The translations under genes and the position numbers were made by a program. Below the pieces are notes generated by a model. The model worked only from the letters and a program-made list of their open reading frames with translations, was not told the DNA's origin and made no database searches. From Cyathus striatus (Eukaryota > Basidiomycota > Agaricomycetes > Agaricales > Nidulariaceae), in assembly GCA_025738555.1 (NCBI GenBank), contig JAOVFP010000001.1, positions 2,976,001 through 3,040,000 of the forward strand: a DNA stretch of 64,000 nucleotides, in the 5' to 3' direction. Numbering within the stretch: position 1 is the first letter of the stretch; every line of letters begins with the position of its first letter. Below, one piece after another: positions 1 to 9,883 of this stretch.

Positions 1-230
1 TAAATTAAGAGAACACATATTGTTTTTATTATAAATGAGGCAAAAATTGATATGGAAGCACCCCATCTCGAGAAAATGGGCAGTGTACAAGGGATTGGTA
101 CTGTACAAAGGACCGGTGTGACTCAGTATACTGTAACATAGGGCGGGAGGAGCACCGCGCAAAAATATTTCCACATTTGGTAATATCACGTGGTGTCATA
201 GTGGGGGAGACGAACGATTGTCTTTTGTGA

Positions 231-438
231 ATAGACCGGTAGCCGGTCGGTTACGTGATACTGCGTTCACGTGATATGAAAGATGAAATCTTGTCGATAT
301 ACCGACCGGTCCAACTCGCTGGCTTTTGGCAGGCCATCCCTTATCAAACTTTGAGGCCCGATTTGGACAGACATGTCCGTCGTCAATTGCTCGCTTTCGC
401 TCACTCCCCGCGTCCTTCCCCTCATCCCTCCCTCCCTC
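231..438 (+). repeat. Left terminal inverted repeat arm (about 208 bp)
   Basis: The sequence reads as the reverse complement of 1256-1463 without a mismatch found by eye, up to the CT-rich stretch where the copies diverge. It contains the palindromic motif ACCGGTAGCCGGT and two TCACGTGA-like sites near its outer end. Confidence 0.85.
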
Positions 439-472
439 TCCCTCCTCTCTCCCTCCTTTCGCTTTCATTTTT

Positions 473-793
473 ATGGCTGAAAACACTCCAGTCACGAAGC
501 AGTCGCGCAAGAGACGTCGTATGGCCCCTTATGAGCAGCAAGTAGTGCTCAGCGACATTACCCCACACAGCATCGATCCCAGCACACTACAGCAAGCATT
601 TCAACACTGTCAACTTTCTGATGAAAGTTCGAGCTCTGGCAGAACGGAAGGATGGGATGGTGAGGAAGGGATTGGAGGAAGGATAAATGGGGGAGCTGGA
701 GACGTTGGTCTGTTGGCAGGTGGGGGCAACGAGATTGACCACTGGTTTGTACATTTTCAGGCCATATACTTCTTATTACAATATGTCATTTAG
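473..793 (+). CDS. Unrecognised small protein reading frame inside the element
   Basis: An open frame of about 106 codons starts at an ATG just inside the left arm (MAENTPVTKQSRKRRRM) and stays open to 793. The start is Lys/Arg-rich (KQSRKRRR), like a nuclear localisation signal, followed by polar sequence and a Gly-rich stretch. I recognise no domain. The same frame is open upstream through the inverted-repeat arm, so the arm may act as leader or promoter for this frame and for the helicase fragment entering from the other end. It may be the 5' part of a longer gene lost by internal deletion. Coding status is uncertain. Confidence 0.3.
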   Translation: MAENTPVTKQSRKRRRMAPYEQQVVLSDITPHSIDPSTLQQAFQHCQLSDESSSSGRTEGWDGEEGIGGRINGGAGDVGLLAGGGNEIDHWFVHFQAIYFLLQYVI

Positions 794-822
794 CGAGGCC
801 AATATATTTCATTCTCTGGAAA

Positions 823-1368
823 CTATAGGAAAGAGGGCACCAAAGAAGAGTCTAACCGAGAAAGTGAACGGATCGAAATTTCATGTGGAAAAAGCAGCAA
901 TGGTAAGATTAGACAGAGTGTTTTGCCATACCCAGTTCCCACATCAACCAGTGAATCCCATCCTTTCAACAGAGCCAAAGTCGCCTTCATCTGAAACTCT
1001 CGAGGTGCGATACGTCCGGAGGAGACCACGTATATAGCAAGAGTTGCCTTGAGCCCTAGTAGAACGAGTTTCTTGGGGTATTCAGCCCAGAATTCAGGTG
1101 GAAGTCTTCTCTCAGCAGGAATGAGTTGTTCAAACAGCTTTTGTGCGCATTCCAGACGTTTTATATTGCGGATTTCAGCCAGTGAGATGGTGGAATGGTC
1201 CATTACGATGGTAAATGGACAAGTAACAAGGGAAAGCACAGTGCGTAGCAGAGGGGAGGGAGGGAGGGATGAGGGGAAGGACGCGGGGAGTGAGCGAAAG
1301 CGAGCAATTGACGACGGACATGTCTGTCCAAATCGGGCCTCAAAGTTTGATAAGGGATGGCCTGCCAA
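823..1368 (-). pseudogene. Truncated DEAD/RecQ-type helicase, N-terminal fragment
   Basis: The minus-strand frame contains PREFQMKATLALLKGWDS followed by DVGTGYGKTLCLILPLL. This is the Q-like region and Walker A (motif I, GTGYGKT) of a superfamily 2 DEAD/RecQ-type helicase of a kind common in Agaricomycete genomes. The likely start is the internal ATG (MDHSTISLAEIRN), because the first 50 or so codons fall in the inverted-repeat arm. The frame ends about 20 residues after Walker A. Motifs Ia to VI, including the DExH box, are absent, so the protein cannot be an active helicase. The gene was probably cut by internal deletion of the element or picked up as a fragment. Family assignment rests on the Walker A neighbourhood only. 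Confidence 0.6.
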
Positions 1369-1463
1369 AAGCCAGCGAGTTGGACCGGTCGGTATATCGA
1401 CAAGATTTCATCTTTCATATCACGTGAACGCAGTATCACGTAACCGACCGGCTACCGGTCTAT
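1256..1463 (-). repeat. Right terminal inverted repeat arm (about 208 bp)
   Basis: Reverse complement of the left arm at 231-438. It ends in GCTACCGGTCTAT, directly before the TTTGTGA target duplicate at 1464-1470. Confidence 0.85.
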
Positions 1464-1629
1464 TTTGTGAAAGCCGAGGCCCGAGTCCCGACGTCTCGTA
1501 CTACTTATGCTCATTGTCAGCTCTTCTTTGGCTCTTCTGACTCTGATTCCCTGTACCATGAAGCCCATAGAGTAAAACACCACCCATATATTCTCAACGT
1601 CGAACGCAAGATGCGAACGCACTAGGAAA

Positions 1630-2112
1630 TTTGAGTTGCTGGGAGTCGGAGGGTACAGAAGGAGGACGATGGTCTTCAGTATACGACAAGAAGTTAGGAC
1701 AGAGAGCAGAAGCAAGACCACCAGCAGGGTACGGGATACCCATGTGCAGCAGTGAACTTCGAGTGGAGTTAGCATTCTTGTGGGCTATTATGGTATGTCC
1801 TCGCCACTTTGAAGTAAAAGAGACGCTGATAAGGCTTATTAGGGACCTGTACGAACTAGCGTCCGTTAGGGAACTTTTCCTTTCACTTTGCTTTGTTGGG
1901 ATTAGGGGATATGGCTGGAGATGCTGTTCCACTCCCCTGCGAGGCATGTTCCAGAGTATAATATCCCGAGTTTCATGCATAGCTTTGCTGGTGCCAGACT
2001 GCGTGCGCAGCGTGTGCATATGCATATGATTATACGAGTAGGTCGGTTGGGATGGGGGGCATCTTCATGCTACGTCATATGCCTTGGAGTCGGTGCATCC
2101 CGGGAATGGGAT
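1630..2112 (+). pseudogene. Shuffled, degraded copy of part of the Zn2Cys6 regulator at 36.9-40.7 kb
   Basis: Several blocks match the C-terminal part of the regulator encoded on the minus strand near 37.2-37.9 kb. A block at about 1630-1675 matches the region coding GSRRVQKEDGSSR. A block at about 1725-1770 (YGIPMCSSEL) matches YGLPMYSDEL. A block at about 1772-1880 (VCPRHFEV..LYELASV) matches VCPLPLFKV..LYELASV. A block at 1921-2112 (ARHVPEYNIPS) matches AMHVPEYQNNIPS. In the source gene the LYELASV block comes first; here it lies between the YGLPM and HVPEY blocks, so the copy is rearranged as well as frameshifted. The zinc cluster and most of the fungal_trans domain are absent. The copy runs straight into kinase sequence at about 2113. 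Confidence 0.75.
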
Positions 2113-3281
2113 GGACACTAGTGGGCTCAATTTCGTCCAAGCCCTACCTCATTTCGTTGCATTGTTAGTTGTACACCAGCGATTCAGAGAGGCTGATTGG
2201 GGGGTGGAACCTGCCCTTGTACCGCCTCCGATGTTTACGGAGCATAATGAGACTGCGAATCGGCAAACAGTAACGGTACCGTTTGGCGATATCCAGGTTA
2301 ACATTGATACACCAAAGCGGCTAACCCTTCGGGGGCCTATTTTGAAAGGCAGAGCTACTCGCATTCTCGTAGCGAGCAGTGACTCGACAGACCCTAATTC
2401 AAAGGAATCTCTAAAAGATAAGGATTTGGTTATAAAGGCATCCTGGCCTGAAGAGACGCGGCTAAATGAAGCCGATGTTATCGAAGAAGCTTGTAGAAGA
2501 TTAAGGGAGTCGGCTGCGGATGTGGGACTAATCAAGAATCTACCTCATCTCATTACATTGCGCGAATTCCCTTCTACTACGGGCGAGATTCTTACTGCGC
2601 TGAACGTTTCAGCCGCTCCAAAGAATCCTGTACCCCGCGTTCTTCGATTCCATCTATTCCCTAAGCTCCTTTGGACAAGATTTCAGATGAAGGTGATTTT
2701 GTTAAAGCCTGGATTGACTGCTTCAAGTGTACGTCTCCGTGGTATTAAGTTTGCGTCGTTCAGTACTGACCGTGTCCCATGGTTTAGGTCATGCTCTTTG
2801 GAAGAAGGGCATTGAACACGGGGACATTAGCGTCTGGAACGTGATGTGGGACAAAACGAATAAGTGTGGTATTCTCAACGATTGAGACCTCACTTTCATA
2901 AGGGGTAGTATCACGAAGAACGGGCAAAAAATGAAAGGTCGTAGCGGGGAGCGCACTGGAACGCTACCTTTCATGACCATTGATCTTCTCTTGGAAGTCA
3001 CCTTTGGAGAGCGTAAACCACGCCTTTATCGCTATGAACCTGAGTCTTTTGTGTGGGTTTTTGCGTGGATGTGCATGAAGGATCATCAATCCAAAGAACT
3101 CAAAAAGTGGCGCATAGGTGATCCTGATGTTGTCGAAGCGCAAAAGTCATCGTTTTTAAGAAGCCACGCTAAGTTGTCTATTCCAAAGGCTGCATGGGCG
3201 AGGTGCAAGCTTCTCCTTCGTTTCCTACGTCACATCCATGAATACTGTAATGACAATGGTTCGGTCACGGTGGCAATGTAA
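2113..3281 (+). pseudogene. FunK1-family protein kinase pseudogene (N-terminus missing)
   Basis: The frame from SGLNFVQALPHFVALL onward matches the fungal FunK1 kinase family and is a close paralogue of the kinase at 26.6-29.6 kb on the other strand. Visible landmarks are GPILKGRAT, the ATP-lysine region DLVIKASWPEE, the catalytic loop HGDISVWNVMWD, and the activation region GERTGTLPFM. The N-terminal half of the family (about 300 residues) is missing; regulator-derived sequence is fused in frame in its place (GNGMD then TSGLNF). Two lesions are seen. There is a frame shift near 2665-2672, after FPKLL, with the continuation LDKISDEGDFVKAW in another frame. There is also a TGA at 2883-2885 replacing the Trp of the DFG-equivalent NDWDL motif. 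A normal intron (GTACGT..TTTAG, about 2730-2788) is still recognisable. Confidence 0.8.
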
Positions 3282-3713
3282 TATGGTTACTGATACTCAG
3301 TAACAGTCGGAATCGGATGGGATTTACAGAGCAATCCAAGTTAAGTCCAAGATCTAGTAGAACTTAACCTTGTCGGTATTACCGTATACCTACATGATAC
3401 TGTAGCACCAGATTAAGTAATTGAGCACACCAGCCTTGCACCGGCCAGCTGAGATGCTTATAGCCACAACGAGGGTCCGGATAACTTATAAGTATATGGT
3501 TCTCTACATTTTCTTATGTCACTGAATTGAAGTTGAATGCACTGTATATTAGAAACGATTTCCTTCTCTAGTCCTGCCAAGCTCAAGCATATCTTCACAT
3601 ATACACACTTATGTGACCTGTCGAAATTTTCTATAGTGTGGTTGTAACATGTACATATGGAAAGCGATACATAATGAATAGTCCGATAAAGTAATGACAC
3701 CCCCATACCGCAA
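3282..3713. other. Intergenic, convergent 3' ends
   Basis: This stretch separates the plus-strand kinase pseudogene from the minus-strand AAA+ gene. It is AT-rich and I see no gene or repeat in it. Confidence 0.6.
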
Positions 3714-6700
3714 TTAAGGCTTTGGTTCCTCTGAATCCGCATCCTTCTGCTTTTGCTCACTATCGGGCACGACCACCTGTTCGGGTGAGACCTGCTCAAT
3801 AGTCGCAGACGACTTCTCCCCTGCAGACTGTGCGCCACCGTACTTATATGATCCAGCCCCAAATCTACTGACTCCTGCTCCAGGAGTATATCCAGTAGCA
3901 CTAGTGGACGCATTTTTACCGATGCCGCTGAGATAGGAGCTAGCAGAAAACCCTCCAGAACCATATCGAGCAGCGATGGACTCCCCAGATGTTGCGCCCG
4001 CTCCATATCTAGGAGTGGGCGAATCCCCCGTTGCGCTGGTGGTAGATTTGGTTGAATCCGCTGATGAAGCCGCAGCACCGAATCGAGGCGTCGAAGTTAC
4101 AGAACCTCCAGTTCCGCCAGCTGCGTACGAACCGTATCGGGGCGTAGTCGTTGAAGTGGACGAATCCCCCGTTGCGCTGGTGGTAGTTTGGGTTGAATCT
4201 GCTGATGAAGCTGCAGCACCGAATCGAGGCGTCGACGTTACAGAACCTCCAGTTCCGCCAGCTGCGTACGAACCGTATCGAGGCGTAGTCGTTGAAGTAG
4301 ACGAATCACCAGAGTTCGCCCCGTACCGGGGAGTCGAGCCTGACTCGCCGCTTCCGTATCCTCCATATCGAGGTGTCGATCCGGCACCGGCACCGGCACC
4401 AGCACCAGCACCAGTACCAGTACCCCCACCTGCGTGGCTGCCGTAGCGAGATGCATACGAAGAAGAGGCAGCGGCAGAATCGCTAGTCGCGCCTGTGCCA
4501 TACGAAAGTTTTGAGGCGGCAGCAACAGGAGACTTCTTGCCGAATTGTTCGTGCCAGCGACGTAGCTCGCTGTGGCTTCCTGAGGTAGATGAAGCGGGAA
4601 CCTCGTTCATTGCCTGCAAGAAGTGAGACATTTTCACGGTGCGCTTGCTAATTCTCTCCTTTGCAGCTTCTGTCTCCACTGTCTGCTCGTCGTCCTTCTT
4701 CTCATCCTTCTCATCGTCCTTCTTCTCGTCGTCCTTCTTTTCATCCTTCTTCTCGTCGTCCTTCTTTTCATCCTTCTTCTCCCCATCTTTCTTTTCATCC
4801 TTCTTCTCCTCGTCTTTCTTCCCCTCATCCTTCTTCTCCTCATCCTTGGATTTGGGTACCTTCCAGCTAAAGGTCCCAAGAGCCTCCTTAACAGATGCCA
4901 TAGCAGCAGAAACACATAAATCTACAGGTAAAAGCATCAGACATGCAATCTGCAGATAAATAATCCTCACGTACTCTTAAGATCAGAACCAGAATAGTTG
5001 ATGGTCTTTCGAGCAATCTCAGCCAACGTAACACCTTCTTCGAGAGTCTCGCCACGCAGATGTAGTTTGAGGATTTCTAAGAACAAAGTTAGCAAGGTTC
5101 GACCAAAATGAGGCAAGTAAACGTACTCTCTCGCTCATCCTCGCCAGGCACATCCACGATCATTCGGCTTGGCAGACGACGAAGAACAGCATCGTCGATA
5201 TCATGAGGCTAAAGAATAATGAGCATCAGTAGGCAACGAGAAAACACCTAACACACCCTATTCGTAGCGCCGATCACAATAACACCAGCTTCCTTGTTCT
5301 TCTTCGCGGACCGAAGACCATCCATAGACTGAAGGAACTCGGCAAGCTGTAATGCACATCATTAGACGTTAAAAGCAACAAAATAAAGAGAAAACCCTAC
5401 AATATCCCTGACCCACTTCTTATCATCATTCTGTCGCCTACGGAACAATGAATCCAGCTCATCAATGAAGATGAGGCAGGGAGCAAGGCGGTAGGCAAGA
5501 CTCTGAAAGACAACCGTCAGCACAAATCGACGGCGAGTGCAAGAAATATACTAACAAATACAGCATTCACTAACTTCTCCGATTCTCCAACATAGCAATC
5601 CATAATATCGCTCGGCTTAATCGCAAGCATCCGCGCACCGCATTCTTTAGCAACAGCTCTGCAAACCAGGGTCTTACCCGTTCCAGGGGGGCCGTAAAGC
5701 AGAACACCACCGATAGCCTCCTTGGCAAGCACTCCGGACTTGAACGCAGTAGGGAACAAGAGGGGTAACGAAACGATCGTGCGAAGCGTTTCGACCGTGC
5801 TTTCCGAGATGCAGACGTCGTCGAACGATGTATCGAGGTCGCCTATATATATGGTTAGTGCGCTAGCAGGCGCATCACAAAATGAAACATACCAATGTCG
5901 ACAATAGAGCTGAGAAGACGCGTCTCATACCTCGTAAGATCACCAGCCGCCTTAACCTTCTTAATGATAGGATCCTCTTTTTTCTTCTTATCATCCTTAT
6001 CCTTATCCTCGCTCTCGTCGTCAGAATCTTCGGAGTCAGTCCCATAGTAGGCCTTCGGCATCTTGTTTTTCTTCCACCACGAGTTCTTCGCCTTTGCGTT
6101 CTGATTAAGGGTCATATACGCCTTGGAGAAAGACGACACAGAAACCTCCACTGTAGCATCCTCAGAAGGCTTGGGAGCAATTGAGAAAGCAGCAGTGACG
6201 AGACGTTCAAGGGCCACAGGAAGAGGCGAACTAGTGTGCTTGACAAGCAGATCCAAGATACGGCTTCCTTTGCAAATATGATCCTTGGTTTCCTTCTCTT
6301 TCTCCTTCTTCTCCTCGTCCTTCTTCTTCTTGGTGTCCTCGTCATCGTCGGAATCATAACTAACAGCCTTCTTCGCCCTCTTCTCAGCATCTTTCTTCTC
6401 CTCCTTGAGAAGATCAGCCACAATCTCCTTGTCCTCGCTAACCGCACCGAGTACATCCCCATCCCCAGAAACAGTCCCACCGCACTGAGCAAGGGCCAAC
6501 CTCAACCACGCATTCGCTACCACCTTCTTCCTCTCCGCGGCTAAGCGCTCTTCGACCTTTCTGAACTCTTTCTTATCACTCCCCTCAGGGAAGACCGCAA
6601 TCGTCGAGCCAGTAACATCGAATTCACTCAGCTCGAACTTCCCATTGAACATCGCAGTGTACGACTCGCTGAACGCCTCGTTGTCTTCATTACTGGTAGT

Positions 6701-8325
6701 CATCGATGTGAGGAAGAACGACATGGAGGGTACCGACAACTCTGTCGATGTCTTGTCATTGCTCAATGTTGCCTCCTGATGAGTGATACAAGGAAGGAGC
6801 TTGTCGAGAGCCGAGCCACCACGGGAAAACGCGGAACGGGGCGACTGATAGGAATACCGTTCTCCTGTGATCCACTTCGAATCACCGAGGACAAGGATAG
6901 TAGGCTGGAGAAGGTCCCGCGACTGAGAATCCTTGGTGAACCTGGCAGTGCGCCTAGCATGCATGGCGCGGAAAAGGCGAATGAGAATGGGTTCGGATGA
7001 ATGAGCGATGTTGCCGAAGTCGCGCCAGTAGATGATACGTGCTTTGGTTGCATCCTTTCCAGAGGGGGAAATACTGACAAGAGCGTCGAAGACGTCTTGG
7101 AGCTCACGGTCCTGGCGCGCCTTCTCCTTATCGATCCGCTCCTGCTTGCGCTTTTCCTCCTTCTCCTTCTCCTCGTCGGTAAGCTCTTTCTTCTCTTTTT
7201 TCTTCTCTTCATCCGTCTTATCGTCGACTTTCTTTTCCTCATCCTTCTTCTCGTCGTCCTTCACTTCGTCCTTCTTCTCCTCTTTCGCACCATCCTCCTC
7301 TGTCTTTCCTGACTGCTCGGGCTTAGCATCTGCGGAGGTCTTAGTCACCTCCTCAGCAGGCTTCTCCTCAGATGGCTTTGTCTCCTCCGAAGGTTTCCCA
7401 TCGGACACAACCTCAAAGCTACTGGCCTCAGAAGCCGAGTCTGAAGCATCCTTCTCCTCCACGTTCTCCTTCTCGGCGGTCTCAGAGCCCTCTTTCTTCG
7501 GAGTAGAGTCCGAAGTATCCTTCGATTCTTCCTTCGCCTTCTCCGGCTCCTCCTTCGGAGTAGGGTCCGAAGCATCCTTCGACTCCTCCTTTGCCTTCTC
7601 CGTCTCTTCCTTCGGAGTGGGGTCCGAAGCATCCTTCGACTCCTCCTTCGCCTTCTCCGGCTCCTCCTTCGACTCCTCTTCCTCCGGAATGACTGGCTCC
7701 TTGTAAAGTCGAGAAATAACGTCAACAGTACCTAAATATAGAAGAGAAAATTAGTAACGATCACTAGTGAACACCACAGCAAAACCACTCACCCTTCCCG
7801 AAAACGCCCAATTCGCCCAATGCAAGCTCTAGCGAATCAATGACAAGTACATCTGCCTCCTGGTCCTGCGCAGTGGCTCTAATAGCAGCATCGATGATCT
7901 CGTGGCACCCATTCCGCGGGTACAGTACAGTAATAAGAGGTTCTTTGATACTCTTGTCCTTCTTGTCGTCTAAGTGGAGATTGTGCACCTTCACGATGCC
8001 CATCTGAATAGCGGGAGAGAGACCGTGGGCTATATGCGCTTGAACTTCCGAGATGATGCCGTCAGCGAATGTGAACTTGGGTATAAGGGTATCGTTAGCG
8101 GACGCAGGGGTATCTGTGGTGGGTTCGTCGGCCGTTTTCGTGTCATTGGTGGGTGCTGTGGCATCTTCGTCGTCGATGGTTGGTGTCCAAATGATCTTGC
8201 TGGCTAAATCAGATGGGAAGGAAATAGGGGTGCTTGCTGGAGAGGCGGCGGTAGAGGATGCTGTTGGTTATCAGTGTCCTGTTCGATCCAGAACGAGAAG
8301 GAAACGTACTTGGTGTTGAAGACAT
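3714..8325 (-). CDS. AAA+ ATPase, Msp1/spastin-like (meiotic clade), with charged and Tyr-Gly-rich extensions
   Basis: Nine exons join to 4194 nt (1397 residues), an exact multiple of three: 8310-8325, 7793-8260, 5893-7731, 5556-5842, 5401-5502, 5257-5346, 5127-5208, 4975-5076, 3714-4921. The start is MSSTP. A long N-terminal part has Lys/Glu/Asp-rich runs and three near-identical KEESKDASDPTPKEE-type repeats. The ATPase module begins near residue 775: Walker A GPPGTGKT (about 824-831), Walker B LIFIDELDSL (about 879-888), sensor 1 VIGATNR, RRLPSRM arginine-finger region, and GSDLKNLC, diagnostic of the Msp1/katanin/spastin group. After this come KDE-rich repeats, the conserved family C-terminal motif LRRWHEQFG, and about 200 residues of TPRYG/TPRFG repeats. 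By family it would be a hexameric protein remodeller, in related fungal proteins often linked to mitochondria; location here is inference. Confidence 0.9.
4021..4302 (-). repeat. Tandem 141-bp duplication in the AAA+ gene 3' end
   Basis: Two adjacent copies (4021-4161 and 4162-4302) differ at only a handful of positions. Each encodes 47 residues with a TPRYGSYAAGG unit and a TPRFGAAASSADST unit. The period is in frame, so the duplication lengthens the C-terminal tail without breaking it. Shorter related TPRYG units lie on both sides. Confidence 0.9.
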
Positions 8326-9419
8326 ATCTATTGTAGCTGTAGTTGAGTAAATGTGAGAGGTTCAGCAGCGAGGGAGGTTGGGAAGGGTTCGAATGAAGAA
8401 AACCAAGAGCGGGTCCTTGGTTATTTAAAGGTACAGAGACGCGTTAACTAAGGCGTCAATCAGCGCAGCCTTCGTGGATCGCGGATTGTGGTTCCACGCG
8501 GCAGGGGCAAGGCAGGATTGATCACAGGTATCGATAACGACGAGTCAATGATTAAGGCGCCTTTGCTCATTTGCGGTGCAAAATACTGAGCATGACCTAG
8601 CTTGACTCGCTGTGCGTACAGTTGAGCGCTCAACTATCGGAAGCGGTGCAGGGAGGATCATTGTCGTGACAGTGCAGTGCTCGCTTATATTAATACTTCA
8701 GAAAACACACTGCATTATGTCTTCATCGTACCGTTATTATGTTCTTCGTAGAAAGAATTCCGCAGTACGGTGGTCCTGAAGCACAGCGAGTACTTGTTTT
8801 CAGACCGTCGATTCCCGACCACGGCCCACCGAATGCCCGTTGTGAGATGTCATCGTAGTAACTCCTAAAAGAGTCAGTGGTGATTAAGGGGAAAAAAGGA
8901 ATATCAGACTTACATCCACCGCACAATAGAAATGCGGTGGCAAGCAAAGCTTGGATGTCGTTGTCGACGACGTCGGGCAGCAAAGCTTTCGAACTATTTG
9001 TGTCTATTTGTGTAGTAATTATTTCCCACTTCGTTGATCTATGACTTTCACTTGACGTCGACAGACGCCGACACTGCACGAAGCTGGGAACACGCGTTGT
9101 ATTCTATTCCATATGTTTCTCAGAAAGACACGTTACATATTGCCGTATCGATAACAGGGCGTCTAATATTTTTGAAACATAAGTCCGCCGTCTTCGCGAT
9201 CTCATACTTAATCATTTCTGACCCCACGACTTGCCCACGACCCCACTTGGACTCCATGCCGAATATCAATCGGCGTTCAATAACCTGGAGAGCCTTCAGG
9301 GAAGCAGCGGTTGAACACGCGTTGTATGCTTCACTGGGTCCGAGTCACTGGGATCTTAAAATGCTATGCCGGTATGGTCACAGACTCCAAAGTAGAAGCC
9401 AACAAACATACAACATAAA
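8326..9419. other. Intergenic region upstream of the AAA+ gene
   Basis: It contains the AAA+ gene's upstream region. A minus-strand open stretch at 8723-9079 has a possible GTAAGT..TTTTAG intron near 8870-8918 and reads SYYDDISQRAFGGPW after it, but I recognise no family. A plus-strand frame at 9034-9492 (152 codons) is also open and unrecognised. The phrase GAACACGCGTTGTAT occurs twice (about 9087 and 9314). I would not call a gene here. Confidence 0.4.
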
Positions 9420-9870
9420 CAGTATTAAATGTTTCAATACTAATAATAATCTTCACGTAACTCCACAGCTAATTAAAGAAGTAATATTTTAAGCATCTCT
9501 CGTGGATCTTGTACGCATTTGAAAGGTGTGTCGGTACCTTCAATGCACCGACTAAGTTCCAGCAATTTGAACGTAACTTCCCAGCTAATTAAAGAAGAAA
9601 TGATTCAAGTAATTATCTCTCATGGATATTGATTTACGCATTCTAAGTTCCAGTTTGAATGCGAAAAGTTGAGTGCTAAGGCCCCGCGACATCCATATAC
9701 AACGAAAAATACTAATTGCCGAAGTAGATAATATCCGAGAAAAACAATACCATGCAGTTAACAGAATAAGTTCCAGTAGTTTGAGTACAGAAAAACCAGA
9801 ACGCAATGCCACGCCGTGCGACATACATATATAACGAAAGTAATTGCCAAAGTAGATCGGCATCCCTATA
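9420..9870. repeat. Diverged tandem repeats downstream of the first F-box gene
   Basis: Imperfect direct copies are spaced about 120-130 bp. The phrase CAGCTAATTAAAGAAG occurs at about 9466 and 9580, each followed by CTCTCGTGGAT or CTCTCATGGAT. TAAGTTCCAG occurs at about 9551, 9644 and 9766. CGACATCCATATACAACGAA (about 9687) is echoed by CGACATACATATATAACGAA (about 9818). I see no coding potential. It is a decayed minisatellite-like array abutting the F-box 3' end. Confidence 0.65.
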
Positions 9871-9883
9871 GTAATAATAATCT

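Larger units (their letters stand above)
231..1463. mobile_element. Short inverted-repeat transposon carrying helicase-like coding sequence
   Basis: The ends of this 1.23 kb unit are long, essentially identical inverted repeats (231-438 and 1256-1463) beginning ATAGACCGGTAGCC. The unit is flanked by a direct repeat TTTGTGA at 224-230 and 1464-1470. The match can be read as 8 bp, TTTTGTGA, if the terminal base is counted differently. Long terminal inverted repeats plus a 7-8 bp target duplication indicate insertion as one mobile unit, and the near-identity of the arms suggests it is recent or kept homogeneous by gene conversion. The interior encodes no recognisable transposase. It holds a truncated helicase reading frame on the minus strand and an unrecognised frame on the plus strand, each starting in or near an arm and pointing inward. 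It is probably a non-autonomous, internally deleted derivative of a larger element. The superfamily is not determined. Confidence 0.8.

Noticed and set aside
196..545. Open frames on both strands across the left arm
   Set aside because: They are the inverted-repeat arm read in alternative frames and recur at the other arm; no separate gene is supported.
4623..4959. Plus-strand hydrophobic or Ser/Phe-rich frames opposite the AAA+ gene
   Set aside because: They are antisense readings of the Lys/Glu/Asp codon runs and have no independent support.
7032..7706. A 224-codon Ser/Phe-rich plus-strand frame
   Set aside because: Antisense of the charged N-terminal repeats of the AAA+ protein; composition is a mirror of GAG/AAG codons.
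9034..9492. 152-codon plus-strand frame
   Set aside because: No domain, no splice context, and its 3' part runs into the tandem repeat array; left as unannotated.
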